From assembly GCF_013141865.1 (NCBI RefSeq), contig NZ_RCST01000001.1:2542001-2606000 (forward strand): DNA of 64,000 bases. Reading direction: 5' to 3'. Position numbers and translations under genes: made by a program. The notes under the pieces are model-generated. The model saw nothing but the letters and a program-made list of their open reading frames with translations, was not told the origin of the DNA and ran no database searches. The stretch is from Methylomonas sp. ZR1 (lineage in GTDB: Bacteria > Pseudomonadota > Gammaproteobacteria > Methylococcales > Methylomonadaceae). Of the stretch, positions 36,708-46,044 are shown piece after piece (within the stretch, counting starts at the first letter, position 1; each line of letters begins with the position of its first letter).

Positions 36708-37847
36708 ATGCCATTTTCCAATCTCGGTTTATCCGAGGCTTTAATTAAAGCAATTGCCGATTCCGGCTACACCACCCCTACCCCTATTCAAAGCAAAGCC
36801 ATACCCGCCGTATTAACCGGCCGCGATTTACTCGCCGCCGCGCAAACCGGCACAGGCAAAACTGCCGGTTTTACTTTGCCGATCCTGCACCGGTTGGCGC
36901 AAACCAGCCATGGCCGCAACCGCCCAGTCCGTGCGCTGATACTGACGCCGACCCGCGAACTCGCCGCACAAGTGGGCGAATCCGTTACTAAATACGGCGC
37001 GCATCAGCAACCGCGTTTAAAGTCGGAAGTAGTATTCGGCGGCGTGAAGATCAATCCGCAAATGATGCGTTTACGTGGCGGCGTGGACATCTTGACCGCA
37101 ACGCCGGGTCGGCTATTGGACTTGGTCAGTCAAAACGCCGTCAAACTGGATAAGGTGGAAATGCTGGTACTGGACGAAGCCGACCGCATGCTGGACATGG
37201 GCTTTATCAAAGACATCCGCAAAATCCTGGCTATGCTGCCTAAGAAGCGCCAAAACCTGTTGTTTTCCGCAACTTTTTCCGCTGACATTCGCAAGTTGAC
37301 CGGCGACTTACTGGTCAACCCGGTCAAAATCGAAGTCGCTGTGGAAAACGCCGCTGCCGAGACCATTGAGCAGCGGGTTTATACGGTGAGTAAAACCGCC
37401 AAAACTGCTTTGTTAACCCATCTGGTCAAAAGCAAAGACTGGCAACAAGTATTGGTGTTTACCAGCACCAAGCACGGCGCGAACAAACTCACCGAAAAAC
37501 TGAACACCGCCAATATCAAGGCCGCCGCGATACACGGTAACAAAAGTCAGGGCGCCAGAACCAGCGCTTTAGCCGGTTTCAAAGCCGGTGATATTCGCGT
37601 TTTGGTAGCTACCGACGTGGCAGCGCGCGGCATCGACATTGCCCAATTGCCGCATGTGGTTAATTTCGAGTTACCGCGTTCTTCGGCCGATTATGTGCAC
37701 CGCATCGGTAGAACCGGCCGAGCTGGACAAAACGGTCAGGCAGTTTCGCTGGTATCGCAAGACGAATATCAGGCCTTGCGCCTGGTGGAAAAACTGATAG
37801 GCCTGCAAATTCCCCGCGAGCAGGTAGACGGCTTCGCGGCCGCTTAA
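36708..37847 (+). CDS. rhlE: DEAD-box RNA helicase, RhlE type, short form
   Basis: From ATG 36708 the product is 379 residues, both helicase domains with all motifs: Q motif [11 protein letters not shown], motif I AQTGTGKT, Ia [56 protein letters not shown] and [12 protein letters not shown]. The basic C-terminal extension of many RhlE proteins is absent. It remodels RNA structure, typically in ribosome assembly or mRNA decay. The 3' region holds two stable hairpins. Confidence 0.93.
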   Translation: MPFSNLGLSEALIKAIADSGYTTPTPIQSKAIPAVLTGRDLLAAAQTGTGKTAGFTLPILHRLAQTSHGRNRPVRALILTPTRELAAQVGESVTKYGAHQQPRLKSEVVFGGVKINPQMMRLRGGVDILTATPGRLLDLVSQNAVKLDKVEMLVLDEADRMLDMGFIKDIRKILAMLPKKRQNLLFSATFSADIRKLTGDLLVNPVKIEVAVENAAAETIEQRVYTVSKTAKTALLTHLVKSKDWQQVLVFTSTKHGANKLTEKLNTANIKAAAIHGNKSQGARTSALAGFKAGDIRVLVATDVAARGIDIAQLPHVVNFELPRSSADYVHRIGRTGRAGQNGQAVSLVSQDEYQALRLVEKLIGLQIPREQVDGFAAA

Positions 37848-37906
37848 GTTATGTCAATCCCCGCTCGCCAGCCTGTCATGTGGTTGAGCGTGCAAAAACC
37901 TAGGAT

Positions 37907-37950
37907 GCCTCGCTGTTCCGTCAGTCACTTTATCGACAGAACGGCGAGGC
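37907..37950. repeat. long imperfect inverted repeat downstream of rhlE
   Basis: GCCTCGCTGTTCCGTC and GACAGAACGGCGAGGC pair over 16 positions with one C-A mismatch and one G-T wobble, around an 11-base loop. No T-run follows on either side, so it is not a standard terminator. It may be a processing or stability structure in the rhlE 3' region or an RNA element of its own. Confidence 0.5.
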
Positions 37951-38058
37951 AGATTGGACCATATTTCATCGCAGTAAAATCTTACCCGCACTTGCCTGTC
38001 GGCTTTTCGCTGGTAGATTCTCCCTCGCAGTGGATTAGTTTCAATATTTCCTAGTTAA

Positions 38059-38122
38059 TGCTCCCGCTAGCTCGATCAAAGCAATACAGCGCATCGTTGC
38101 TGAGCCGGCGGGAGCACTTTTT
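38059..38122 (+). terminator. long nested hairpin with T-run (terminator or small RNA end)
   Basis: Outer arms TGCTCCCGC (38059-38067) and GCGGGAGCA (38108-38116) pair perfectly. Inside, GCTC pairs with GAGC and AGCAA with TTGCT, giving one extended rod. CTTTTT follows at once. It lies about 210 bases past rhlE and 33 bases ahead of a small plus-strand ORF. Confidence 0.55.
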
Positions 38123-38154
38123 ATCCCTAATCAATGCACCACCAGAGGTTTATT

Positions 38155-38265
38155 ATGCCGTTCGCTCACCAACCACCGCCCCCCCGTCCCGGCTGGAATT
38201 ATCAAAGCTATTTTTTAAATCAGTTGAACAAGCAAAAGCAGGCTAAGGAAGCCACACCCGGTTAA
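38155..38265 (+). CDS. 36-residue proline-rich small protein
   Basis: ATG 38155 has an AGAGG ribosome-binding site about seven bases upstream and opens a 36-codon frame. The product starts MPFAHQPPPPRPGWNYQSYF and ends in a Lys/Gln/Ala-rich helix-like tail. The proline stretch followed by an aromatic segment looks like a designed binding peptide and not random sequence. I know no family. The preceding hairpin may terminate or regulate the transcript. Confidence 0.4.
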   Translation: MPFAHQPPPPRPGWNYQSYFLNQLNKQKQAKEATPG

Positions 38266-38394
38266 TAGCGGTTTAAAATTTTACCGCGTGCGGGTCAAAG
38301 GCTTTTGGCCCCTGGCAAACTTGCCGCGAAAACTTAATGGAAAATTGCCGCCGGTCATGGTCAGCCTTCTTCAAGTGATAACACGCCATGCAGG

Positions 38395-39570
38395 TTACAG
38401 GTATTTGAGCCAACGCCAATCAGGCTTGTGGGCTTTTAGGGCTTCAAAACTTCGGCAAACCGGATACAGCGTTAGCACCACTAACACCCAAATGCCATAA
38501 ACCACCGGCAAACCATAGCCGTAGTCTTGCGGCAGCTCCGGCACCCAAATACCGCCACCGATTATTGCTGATACAGGTCCGTCTGTGACCGCCGCCACCA
38601 ATACTGCCAGACCATGAATCAGGTACAAGTGCAGCAGATAAAATAACAACGGATTCCTGCCGAATACCTGCAAAACAACGAAGCGTTCCGCGGACTTGCC
38701 CTCAGCCATCCCCAAAATCAGCAGCGCGGGTCCCAAAGTCATTAACAGATACAATAAGGAAGGAGGGTATTTATGACAGTTGATAAACGACAATACGCTA
38801 AATACGGGGTCCGGATAGCTTTGCCATGGTTTGGGGTCACCGTAAACATTGCTGAAACGCAAAACCAAAAACACCCATAGCAGGGTTAGACCTAAAGTAA
38901 ACAGCCGGCGCCGTGTGCGCCAGGCATTGTCAATCAATAAGTTTCCAAAACCGAAGCCAACCGCCATCACCCCTATCCACGGAATCAATGGATAGTAAGG
39001 ATTCAATAGCCAGCCGTCACCGAACGGCACATCGTCACCGGTATGCAGCACGGCCCATAAGGGACCAAAACCACCCAAATCAGCTGGCTTGACTGCATCG
39101 AAGGCATTATGCCCGACGATCATGGCTGCACCGAAGGCTACACACCAAGCCAGCGGCAACTTCACCAGCCCGGCCAAGGCGATCATCGACCAAGCAATTG
39201 CCCATAACACACCGCCGTCAATATGCCGCAGATCGGCGCGAAAATTCCACGACCAGGCTTCCACGGTGCAGGTTAAAACCAACAGCAATAGGCCACGTTC
39301 CAGCAAAAACCGGCTCAGCGGCGCATCCGCTCCCCGGCGACTCTGCCACAGATACGCGCTGGTGCCGGCCAAAAACACGAACACCGGCGCGCAGAAATGC
39401 GTGATCCAACGGGTCAGAAACAAGGCCACTGAGGTCTTATCCAGATCGGTGGGACTAAAACGGCTGTCGCTGAAAAAATCGCGAGTATGATCCAACGTCA
39501 TCAATACCATGACCAAGCCGCGCAAAATGTCGATAGACGCCAAGCGTCTTGAAGATGAATTGCTACCCAA
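38395..39570 (-). CDS. DUF1624 / acyltransferase-like polytopic membrane protein
   Basis: The 391-residue protein has about ten membrane helices. The N-terminal RLASIDILRGLVMVLMTLDHTRDF is the classical DUF1624 (YeiB/heparan-glucosaminide acetyltransferase-like) opening, with the conserved D and H. Later NPLLFYLLHLYLIHGLAVLV matches the family's second signature. Such proteins may transfer acyl groups across the membrane to envelope sugars, unproven here. The start is TTG at 39570 with GGGGG about ten bases upstream; the family opening begins just after, so the start is credible. It is divergent from rof. Confidence 0.85.
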   Translation of the reverse strand: MGSNSSSRRLASIDILRGLVMVLMTLDHTRDFFSDSRFSPTDLDKTSVALFLTRWITHFCAPVFVFLAGTSAYLWQSRRGADAPLSRFLLERGLLLLVLTCTVEAWSWNFRADLRHIDGGVLWAIAWSMIALAGLVKLPLAWCVAFGAAMIVGHNAFDAVKPADLGGFGPLWAVLHTGDDVPFGDGWLLNPYYPLIPWIGVMAVGFGFGNLLIDNAWRTRRRLFTLGLTLLWVFLVLRFSNVYGDPKPWQSYPDPVFSVLSFINCHKYPPSLLYLLMTLGPALLILGMAEGKSAERFVVLQVFGRNPLLFYLLHLYLIHGLAVLVAAVTDGPVSAIIGGGIWVPELPQDYGYGLPVVYGIWVLVVLTLYPVCRSFEALKAHKPDWRWLKYL

Positions 39571-39649
39571 AATAATTTGCCCCCAGATGATTGGCTATGG
39601 AAGACACCGAGGGTAAGATCGATGAACAAAAAACTCAAGGGGAGATGCC

Positions 39650-39898
39650 ATGAGCGAATCACGAATCGCTTGCGATTTACACGACTATATCGAAATTGCC
39701 TGTCTATACGGCTATCGGGTTAGATTGACATTAAAGGATCAAAGAATCGTCGAGGGCCGGGCACTGAATGTAGTGACTGAAGAAAGACGCGAATTTCTAT
39801 TGGTAGAAGATAGCCCTGCCGGGAAAATCGCGCTGGATCAACTGGCAAAACTGCAAGTAATCACACCGAACGCGCGATTTACCGAGGTAATTTTCTAA
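39650..39898 (+). CDS. rof: Rho-binding antiterminator (Rof/YaeO family)
   Basis: The 82-residue protein shows the Rof pattern: CDLHDYIEIACLYGYRVRLT at 8-27, LKDQRIVEGRALNV, and a closing strand LDQLAKLQVI. Rof binds the RNA site of Rho and inhibits Rho-dependent termination. A GGGGAG ribosome-binding site precedes the ATG by five bases. It is a monocistronic-looking gene 60 bases before fsa, possibly co-transcribed. Match by pattern is good; direct Rho binding is inferred from the family. Confidence 0.85.
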   Translation: MSESRIACDLHDYIEIACLYGYRVRLTLKDQRIVEGRALNVVTEERREFLLVEDSPAGKIALDQLAKLQVITPNARFTEVIF

Positions 39899-39958
39899 AG
39901 ATAAGCAACAGCACTGGTTATACTGGCCGCTTTTATCCGTAAAACCACACGCCGTTCC

Positions 39959-40633
39959 ATGTTAGAAATTTATTTAGACAGCGCCGATGTCGCCAGCATC
40001 AAAAACCTTTGCCCAGCTTTGCCCTTGGCGGGCGTTACCACCAATCCGTCGATTATGGCGGCGAACGGTATAGGCCTACAGGAATTGCTGCCCGCACTGA
40101 CAGACATCATGGGCCCACAAACGCGGTTTCATGTGCAAGTGCTTAGTACCTCGGTTGACGGTATCATTGCGGAAGCGCATAAACTTCATGAATTGCCGTT
40201 CGACATTATCGTCAAAATACCCGCGCATACCGCTGGTTTGAGTGCTATCAAACAGCTGAAAAAAGCTAATATCCCGCTATTAGCCACTGCGATTTACAAC
40301 GTGCAGCAAGGGATGCTTGCTGCGCTGCATGGCGCGGATTACTTGGCGCCTTATCTCAACCGCATCGACAATCAAGGCTTTGACGGCATTGCTGTCGTCA
40401 GCGATTTGCAGGCTTTAATAGACCGCTACCAATTGCCCAGCAAACTTTTGGTTGCCAGCTTCAAAAACGTCAATCAGGTTTTGCAGGTGTTAAAACTTGG
40501 CGTTGGCGCAGTGACCTTACCGCTGGACATTGCCCAGCAAATCTTGACCACTCCCGCTACCGACACCGCCGTTGAGAAATTCAGCCACGACTGGCAATCG
40601 GCATTTGCCGATAAACTGTCTTTTGAAAGCTAA
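39959..40633 (+). CDS. fsa: fructose-6-phosphate aldolase / small transaldolase
   Basis: The 224-residue protein is a TalC/FSA-type class I aldolase. MLEIYLDSADVASIKNL opens the barrel, GVTTNPSIM is strongly conserved, and FDIIVKIPAHTAGLSAI carries the Schiff-base lysine near 85. LLATAIYNVQQGMLAALHGA and YLAPYLNRIDN follow. The family cleaves fructose 6-phosphate or acts as transaldolase; the Tyr/Phe position that separates them cannot be fixed by eye. In a methanotroph this would support ribulose-monophosphate sugar rearrangement. Confidence 0.88.
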   Translation: MLEIYLDSADVASIKNLCPALPLAGVTTNPSIMAANGIGLQELLPALTDIMGPQTRFHVQVLSTSVDGIIAEAHKLHELPFDIIVKIPAHTAGLSAIKQLKKANIPLLATAIYNVQQGMLAALHGADYLAPYLNRIDNQGFDGIAVVSDLQALIDRYQLPSKLLVASFKNVNQVLQVLKLGVGAVTLPLDIAQQILTTPATDTAVEKFSHDWQSAFADKLSFES

Positions 40634-40839
40634 AGTACGGGGGAGGAGGTGTAGGGAACTCTGAAAACAACCCCGCCCTTCTCCTAATACCGCACATTAC
40701 AAAGCTTTGGCAAGCTTTTCGCGTCAATTGTTGTCATAACAGGGTACAATTAGACTAACATTATATTGATTAGCTTTGCGGCTAGACTTAAGCGCAAAGC
40801 ACACAATAAACACCCAATTCGAACCCTATTCGTGTAACC

Positions 40840-42612
40840 ATGACAACTCAATCGCACGCCCTGAAAAATTCGCGCCATAGGTATGCCAGGTTAGCGTTGG
40901 CGGCCTGTATTTATTATGCAGGAACGGAGCAGGCATGGAGCGCAGATATGCCGGCTACAGTGCCGGAAACCAGTCTGCCTTCGATAAACAGCGTTCCTGA
41001 AGTCGTTAATCCTATCCCTGCCGACAACCCGATTGGCGCCATTCTGCTTAGCAAACGACATCCGCTGTTGTTACGCGCCGACTTTAGCCGCGTTAGCGAA
41101 CTTGTTAGCCAAATCTACCTGAGTACTCAATTTCAACCGATCTGGTTTACGGCAAATCGCTCGGAAAAAAACCTGAACGATTTGTTGAGCGTATTAAACA
41201 ATGCATCCAATGATGCGTTGAATCCTGCCAATTATGATGTTGACCGCCTGAAACAGCTTATCAATGAGCCAAATCCGGATAGTGCGGCCGTTGCGGGATA
41301 CGATGTGGCTTTGACCGTATCTTTGGCGCGTTATTTACACGATTTGCGGCACGGCCAAGTGGATCCGCGCGATGTTGAGTATCCGGTACACATCGCCCCC
41401 AAACCTGCTTTGGACCTGGCTGGCTTGTTGAAACAACACTTGGCAGCACAAACATTGACCGAGGTAGTCGGTCAGTTTGAGCCTAAAACCAAGCAATACC
41501 AACAACTCAAACAAATTTTCACCCACTTGCAGCAGTTGGGAAATCAAACGGGGGCTCAGGAATTCAAGCCCGGCAAAATGCTACGTCCCGGCGATAAACA
41601 TCCACATATCGTGCATTTGCGCCAACGGCTACGGGACATGGCCTTACTGGACAATAATAATGCCGCCGACAGTAAAACTTACGACAACGATTTGGTTGCC
41701 GCCGTCAAAAAGGTTCAGCAACAACAAGGTTTAACGGCCGATGGCGTGATTGGCTCGGCCACTGCGGCATTATTCAATCAATCTTCGAGCGAAAAAATCG
41801 CCCAGATCGCGCTGGCTATGGAGCGCGCACGCTGGATTCCGGACACCACCGATGGGCCGATGATTGTGGTTAATATCCCGGCATTTGAGTTATGGGCGTT
41901 CAATTCAATTGACGACCCCAACCCGCTGAACATGAAAGTGGTAGTAGGGAAATCCCCGAGCAACCAAACGCCGGTACTTTGGGAAGAAATGAAATATTTG
42001 GAGTTTATGCCTTACTGGAACATTCCAAAAACTATTTATGAAAAAGAAATTCTGCCAAAAGCCGCCAATAACCAAGGCTATTTAGCCAGCCAGGAAATAG
42101 AACTGGTAAGACACCAAAACAGTGAGGAGAAAGGTGGTGGCAGTTATTTGCGAGCTCGTCAGCGGCCTGGCAAGAAAAATCCGTTAGGACGGGTTAAGTT
42201 CGTGTTTCCCAATACCGCCGATGTGTATTTACACGACACCCCAGGCCATGCTGCATTTAACCGCCCTCGTCGGGATTTAAGCCATGGTTGTGTGCGGGTA
42301 TCGGCGCCGGAACAATTAGCCGAATTCGTCTTGGGTGATCAGGCCGGCTGGGACAAAGAATCCATCAAGCAAGCAATGTCGGCCCCTAAAACCCGCCACG
42401 TGACGCTAAAACGTGCCGTACCGGTACTGTTTTATTACGGCACGACATTTGTCGACCATCAAAACCAGTTACGTTTCTACCCGGACGTTTACGGCCAGGA
42501 CGAACAACTGAAAAAGGCCTTGGACAAAATCCATGCTCCGACAACGGCTAGTTCGACAGCGAATAATCAATTAGTGATGAACAAAAGCACGGACGTCGGC
42601 ACTAATCCATAA
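40840..42612 (+). CDS. ldtD: L,D-transpeptidase (YcbB/LdtD type)
   Basis: The 590-residue enzyme makes 3-3 cross-links in peptidoglycan or links lipoproteins to it. An N-terminal signal/anchor (about 13-35) is followed by a scaffold domain, a PG_binding_1 domain at about 255-310 (LRQRLRDMALLD ... VKKVQQQQGLTADGVIGSATAALF), and a YkuD catalytic domain at about 340-520. The active site reads HGCVRV, with the histidine near 481 and cysteine near 483. The C-terminal tail is Thr/Asn-rich. The gene converges on a DUF882 peptidase gene; in E. coli the two relatives (ycbB, ycbK) are also neighbours, but in tandem. Confidence 0.92.
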   Translation: MTTQSHALKNSRHRYARLALAACIYYAGTEQAWSADMPATVPETSLPSINSVPEVVNPIPADNPIGAILLSKRHPLLLRADFSRVSELVSQIYLSTQFQPIWFTANRSEKNLNDLLSVLNNASNDALNPANYDVDRLKQLINEPNPDSAAVAGYDVALTVSLARYLHDLRHGQVDPRDVEYPVHIAPKPALDLAGLLKQHLAAQTLTEVVGQFEPKTKQYQQLKQIFTHLQQLGNQTGAQEFKPGKMLRPGDKHPHIVHLRQRLRDMALLDNNNAADSKTYDNDLVAAVKKVQQQQGLTADGVIGSATAALFNQSSSEKIAQIALAMERARWIPDTTDGPMIVVNIPAFELWAFNSIDDPNPLNMKVVVGKSPSNQTPVLWEEMKYLEFMPYWNIPKTIYEKEILPKAANNQGYLASQEIELVRHQNSEEKGGGSYLRARQRPGKKNPLGRVKFVFPNTADVYLHDTPGHAAFNRPRRDLSHGCVRVSAPEQLAEFVLGDQAGWDKESIKQAMSAPKTRHVTLKRAVPVLFYYGTTFVDHQNQLRFYPDVYGQDEQLKKALDKIHAPTTASSTANNQLVMNKSTDVGTNP

Positions 42613-42633
42613 ACCGGAAAATCGAGCAGACAT

Positions 42634-42663
42634 AAAAAAAGCGCCGCAAATGACGCTTTTTTT
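42634..42663. terminator. bidirectional terminator between ldtD and the DUF882 gene
   Basis: AAAAAAAGCG and CGCTTTTTTT pair over ten bases around a ten-base loop. Both flanks are A/T runs of the right polarity, so it serves both converging genes. Confidence 0.85.
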
Positions 42664-42677
42664 ATGAGCGAACGACT

Positions 42678-43655
42678 CTATAACTTCCAGGTTCTGAAGG
42701 TTCCCGTGTCCAGATGGATAAAGTTTGACTCAGGGTAATATCCAACGCCGCCACGGTGCATAGCCAGTGCCGCGCCATGAATACGCCGAAGGTCAAAGCG
42801 CTCGATACGAATATCCACTGCCCGCCCCTGCATGTGGAAGCTATTGTTCGCAACACCGGAATTCTCGGCATGCAGTTTAGCGTTGGTCAATGGCGAACGA
42901 TAACCGCAAATAACATCAAAAGGTTGATTTAAACCCAAAATTTGTTTCAAATCGTGTAACTGATCCAGTAACTCCGGATCAATAGGATGCACATCGTCGG
43001 TACGATAATCGCGCAACAAAAAACTGATTTCATCCAGGGCATCGCTAAGGTAACGACCTCTTTCAAAATACGTCAGGCTCAATTTGTCCCCAGTATGCGG
43101 ATTTTGAAAAGCCAAGGCCCGGTGAGTTGCAAAACGCCCGTGATCCGCTAAAAACAACGAATCTTGGCTAGGCTCCATGAATGATTCTCTTGGTGCCGGC
43201 TGAATAATAGAATGCACTCTACCGCCCTGATTACCATGTCGATTGGCATGGTAGGAAGCCGTGTTTACGTGTTGTTTTTTGCCTGTATAAATATCTCGTA
43301 CACGAGACTCATGTAGGGAGTGGCGTTCTGCATGGGCTGTATGCAGCTGTCCATGCTGGCCGGCTACAGGCCTAAGGTTATTGCCGCCAGCGCTTTTGCT
43401 TAGTTTGGCAGGTTGACGAACAGCCTTAGTCGCTTGAATGGCTCCATGTTTAGGCAAGCGCACTGCACTCCTTGCCGACTTCTCCAGTCGATGGTTTTTA
43501 TCCGCTTTTACCGCTACGCTTTTCGCAGCATGAACGACGCCGGGCATCGCAATAGATAAAACCGCACCAACAGCCAGACGCCCAAAGAAGCTGCGTCGAG
43601 ACAGCTCTACGTCGTCTTGCTTATTGTCTTGATTTTCTAAATTATGTCTCAGCAT
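42678..43655 (-). CDS. DUF882 (YcbK/MepK-like) M15 murein peptidase with TAT signal
   Basis: The 325-residue protein has a twin-arginine signal (SRRSFFGRLAVGAVLSIAMP at about 19-38), then a long basic His/Gln-rich linker to about 150 and a DUF882 peptidase domain to the end. The zinc ligands are in NSFHMQGRAVDIRI and FIHLDTG, the M15-type HxxxxxxD...HxD pattern. E. coli MepK cuts 3-3 cross-links made by L,D-transpeptidases, so this pairs logically with the convergent ldtD. The linker of about 110 residues is unusual in length and composition and may bind the envelope. AGGAG lies seven bases before ATG. Confidence 0.88.
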   Translation of the reverse strand: MLRHNLENQDNKQDDVELSRRSFFGRLAVGAVLSIAMPGVVHAAKSVAVKADKNHRLEKSARSAVRLPKHGAIQATKAVRQPAKLSKSAGGNNLRPVAGQHGQLHTAHAERHSLHESRVRDIYTGKKQHVNTASYHANRHGNQGGRVHSIIQPAPRESFMEPSQDSLFLADHGRFATHRALAFQNPHTGDKLSLTYFERGRYLSDALDEISFLLRDYRTDDVHPIDPELLDQLHDLKQILGLNQPFDVICGYRSPLTNAKLHAENSGVANNSFHMQGRAVDIRIERFDLRRIHGAALAMHRGGVGYYPESNFIHLDTGTFRTWKL

Positions 43656-43801
43656 CCATAATCTCCTGATTCAACATCATTCGGATAGTGATGATTCCGA
43701 AGGCTAATGCCTAACGGGCTTTTGCAATTATAGCACTCTGTCACATTTCAAATTCGCTTTTGCCGACATTTTGCCGCAAGGATTGCTTACAAAGGAGACA
43801 C

Positions 43802-43903
43802 GTGCAAACGTTCAATCAGCATCAAATTGCCACTCAATACCGCTTGAAACCTCGCTTTCTCTGCTTACTATTCGCGCTGATAGCATTTTACCGACCGCTG
43901 TAA
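43802..43903 (+). CDS. possible 33-residue membrane peptide
   Basis: A GTG at 43802 follows AAAGGAGACAC, an excellent ribosome-binding site, and opens 33 codons. The sequence is polar and basic first (QTFNQHQIATQYRLKPR), then a hydrophobic helix (FLCLLFALIAFY) ending RPL. This charge pattern fits a small inner-membrane peptide. Only the ribosome-binding site and topology support it. It lies in a 560-base gap between the DUF882 gene and a small unknown gene; I see nothing else in that gap. Confidence 0.35.
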   Translation: MQTFNQHQIATQYRLKPRFLCLLFALIAFYRPL

Positions 43904-44217
43904 AAGCAACAGCAACAGCCTGACAAACGCGAACAATTTAACCCCTTTGATATGCCAATACAGTCAAGCCGCATCATATTGAAATACTCAATTCCTGCCC
44001 GTAAGGTAGCGTAAAAGCTGACTTGAAAATTAAGCCACCAAAACTTGCGGGGGACAAACTACCCCGTAAAACGAAAGCGCCAGCGTTGTGAATAGGCCTG
44101 TTTTCTTGCCATTTTTTTGATAAAAACACAAAATAATTTTAACTACGAACCGCTTATCACAGAAGCTTTTTGCTAGAAAGCTTATGGTATCTCGACTGCA
44201 AATCATTGGAGAACAAC

Positions 44218-44439
44218 ATGGAAAAACTAATTAAACCCCAAAATCAACTGACACTGTCTCAACAGCTCTGTCATTCCTTTTTTTCCCAAAAAGGCTACGA
44301 TCCTTTTATAAACTTTCATTCGCACGATGGCAGCGCAATGTACGACTCTTACTTACATCATCAAAGGAGTTTTGCATCCGGGATAACAGGACAAAACTGC
44401 CAAATCAGTTTTGTAAGCAAATTCACCAAATTGGAGTAA
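44218..44439 (+). CDS. hypothetical protein, 73 aa
   Basis: From ATG 44218, with GGAG six bases upstream, the product is 73 residues. It has no signal peptide or membrane segment. Its N-terminus is Lys/Gln-rich (MEKLIKPQNQLTLSQQL), the middle has SFFSQKGYDPFINFHSHDG, and two cysteines occur. I do not recognise it. The longer frame from 44170 has no support. Its neighbours give no clue. Confidence 0.55.
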   Translation: MEKLIKPQNQLTLSQQLCHSFFSQKGYDPFINFHSHDGSAMYDSYLHHQRSFASGITGQNCQISFVSKFTKLE

Positions 44440-44507
44440 TACACAACGGCGAACATAAAAGCCGCAACCGATTACTCAAACTAGTGAAGCGTCGCGGTTA
44501 AATAATC

Positions 44508-44579
44508 GGCCTGTGCCAACAGCAGTAGACTTAGCAATCTCGCACCTAACCCATATCAGTCAATAGCTTGGCACAAGCC
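44508..44579. repeat. inverted repeat with 12-base arms
   Basis: GGCCTGTGCCAA (44508-44519) and TTGGCACAAGCC (44568-44579) are complementary at 11 of 12 positions, with 48 bases between. It lies in the 280-base gap upstream of the DUF3422 gene. Arms of this length may be a regulator's binding site or an RNA stem; no T-run follows. Confidence 0.4.
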
Positions 44580-44721
44580 GCTTTATCAACACATTAGGAT
44601 ATGAGCATCAACAAGTTCTGATGCAGTTTTTATAGCCCATTGCCCTCATTCGCTTAGGCAGTAGCAACCTAGCCCTCTCTACGTTATATTCATCGGTAAA
44701 AGCGATAGACGCTAACCTTTG

Positions 44722-46044
44722 ATGCTACCCAATTTACTTGTGACTACTCTATTTCAAATCCCGGAAAATCATCCTCAACGGTTTATATTACATAACGAAG
44801 TTCATGCCAGGGCCTCGTCTATTCTCAGCTTGCCGGTCAGGGCCAGTTACTTGGCTCTGGCGTTATCAAGCGATGAAAAAATGCAGGAACGTCGGCATTT
44901 GAAAGCACTTTGCGAACGGTTTGGAACTGTACCACCCGACCTAGATGCAGACCACTTTAGCGCCAGCTTCGATGCGTTCCAGATGAGTTGGGAGCAACAC
45001 GGCGAATTCAGTACCTATAGTTTTTATGCCTACGACATAGACACAGAGCCGTTTGCAGCTCCTGCTTTAAAAAAAGTCCCGGTCGATTGGTTATCGCAGA
45101 TCAGCGGAAAAGTGATTGTTGCCGCACACGCCAGCATCGTTTCCGCCGAGGAGGTTAATTATCAGGATGAAATGGATTTATCCCCGTTAACCGCCTACTT
45201 TGCCGGCAACCCAATCGTTGGTTCAAAAGTAACTGGCGGCGCGGCAGCCGTATTTACCGATTTCCGGATTCATGTTGATGGCTTTAGCCGTTTCTTAGTG
45301 GTTAATCAAAACTTGAGAACCGCGCAGGCCGGACGCTTATTGCATCGTTTGTTCGATATTGAAGTTTACCGAGTGATGGCGCTGTTGGCGTTTCCTATCG
45401 CGCGCAAACTGTATCCGGAATTAAAAAAGGCTGATCGGCAGCTGTATACCATTACTAATTCGATGACCCAGACGGATAACGATGACGCCAAACTGCTGGA
45501 TGAGCTAACGGCGTTGGCGGCTGAGGTGGAGAACCATATTTCCACACATCAATTTCGCTTTGCCGCAGCCAGCGCTTACTACCAATTGGTCGGCCAACGC
45601 CTGGAAGACTTGCGCGAAGTGCGGATTCAGGGCATTCAAACCTTGGGCGAATTCATGAAACGGCGTATGGAACCGGCGATGCATACCTGCAATTCCGTAT
45701 CCCACCGCTTCACCCTGGTTTCCGAGCGCGTCAGCAATGCCAGCCAGTTGTTACGCACCAAAGTCGACATCATTATCGAGCGGCAAAACCAAGGCCTGTT
45801 ATCCTCCATGGCCCTGCGTGCAAAAATGCAGTTGCGCATGCAACAAATGGTGGAAGGCATTTCGATGGTAGCTATCACCTATTATGCAGCGAGCCTAATC
45901 GGCAAAATCGCCGAAGCATTGCACAGTTTAGGATGGCATGTAGACGCCGAGCTAGTGGAAGGCGCATCGATTCCGTTTATTTTGGTCATCATCGGCATAA
46001 GTACTAAGCGAATTCACAAGATCATCGCCAGTACGACGGAATGA
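44722..46044 (+). CDS. DUF3422 family protein, C-terminal membrane anchor
   Basis: The 440-residue protein belongs to DUF3422. The opening FILHNEVHARASSILSLPVRASYLAL is the family hallmark, with the conserved NEVHAR. The middle (residue ~180-340) is helical, and the C-terminal part has two membrane segments (MVAITYYAASLIGKIAEAL and PFILVIIGISTKRIH). These proteins are common in proteobacteria but without known function. ATG 44722 is one codon after a TTG that also fits; no clear ribosome-binding site. Confidence 0.88.
   Translation: MLPNLLVTTLFQIPENHPQRFILHNEVHARASSILSLPVRASYLALALSSDEKMQERRHLKALCERFGTVPPDLDADHFSASFDAFQMSWEQHGEFSTYSFYAYDIDTEPFAAPALKKVPVDWLSQISGKVIVAAHASIVSAEEVNYQDEMDLSPLTAYFAGNPIVGSKVTGGAAAVFTDFRIHVDGFSRFLVVNQNLRTAQAGRLLHRLFDIEVYRVMALLAFPIARKLYPELKKADRQLYTITNSMTQTDNDDAKLLDELTALAAEVENHISTHQFRFAAASAYYQLVGQRLEDLREVRIQGIQTLGEFMKRRMEPAMHTCNSVSHRFTLVSERVSNASQLLRTKVDIIIERQNQGLLSSMALRAKMQLRMQQMVEGISMVAITYYAASLIGKIAEALHSLGWHVDAELVEGASIPFILVIIGISTKRIHKIIASTTE

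Noticed and set aside
37851..38054. 67-codon plus-strand frame after rhlE
   Set aside because: Runs through a long hairpin, no ribosome-binding site and no protein-like pattern.
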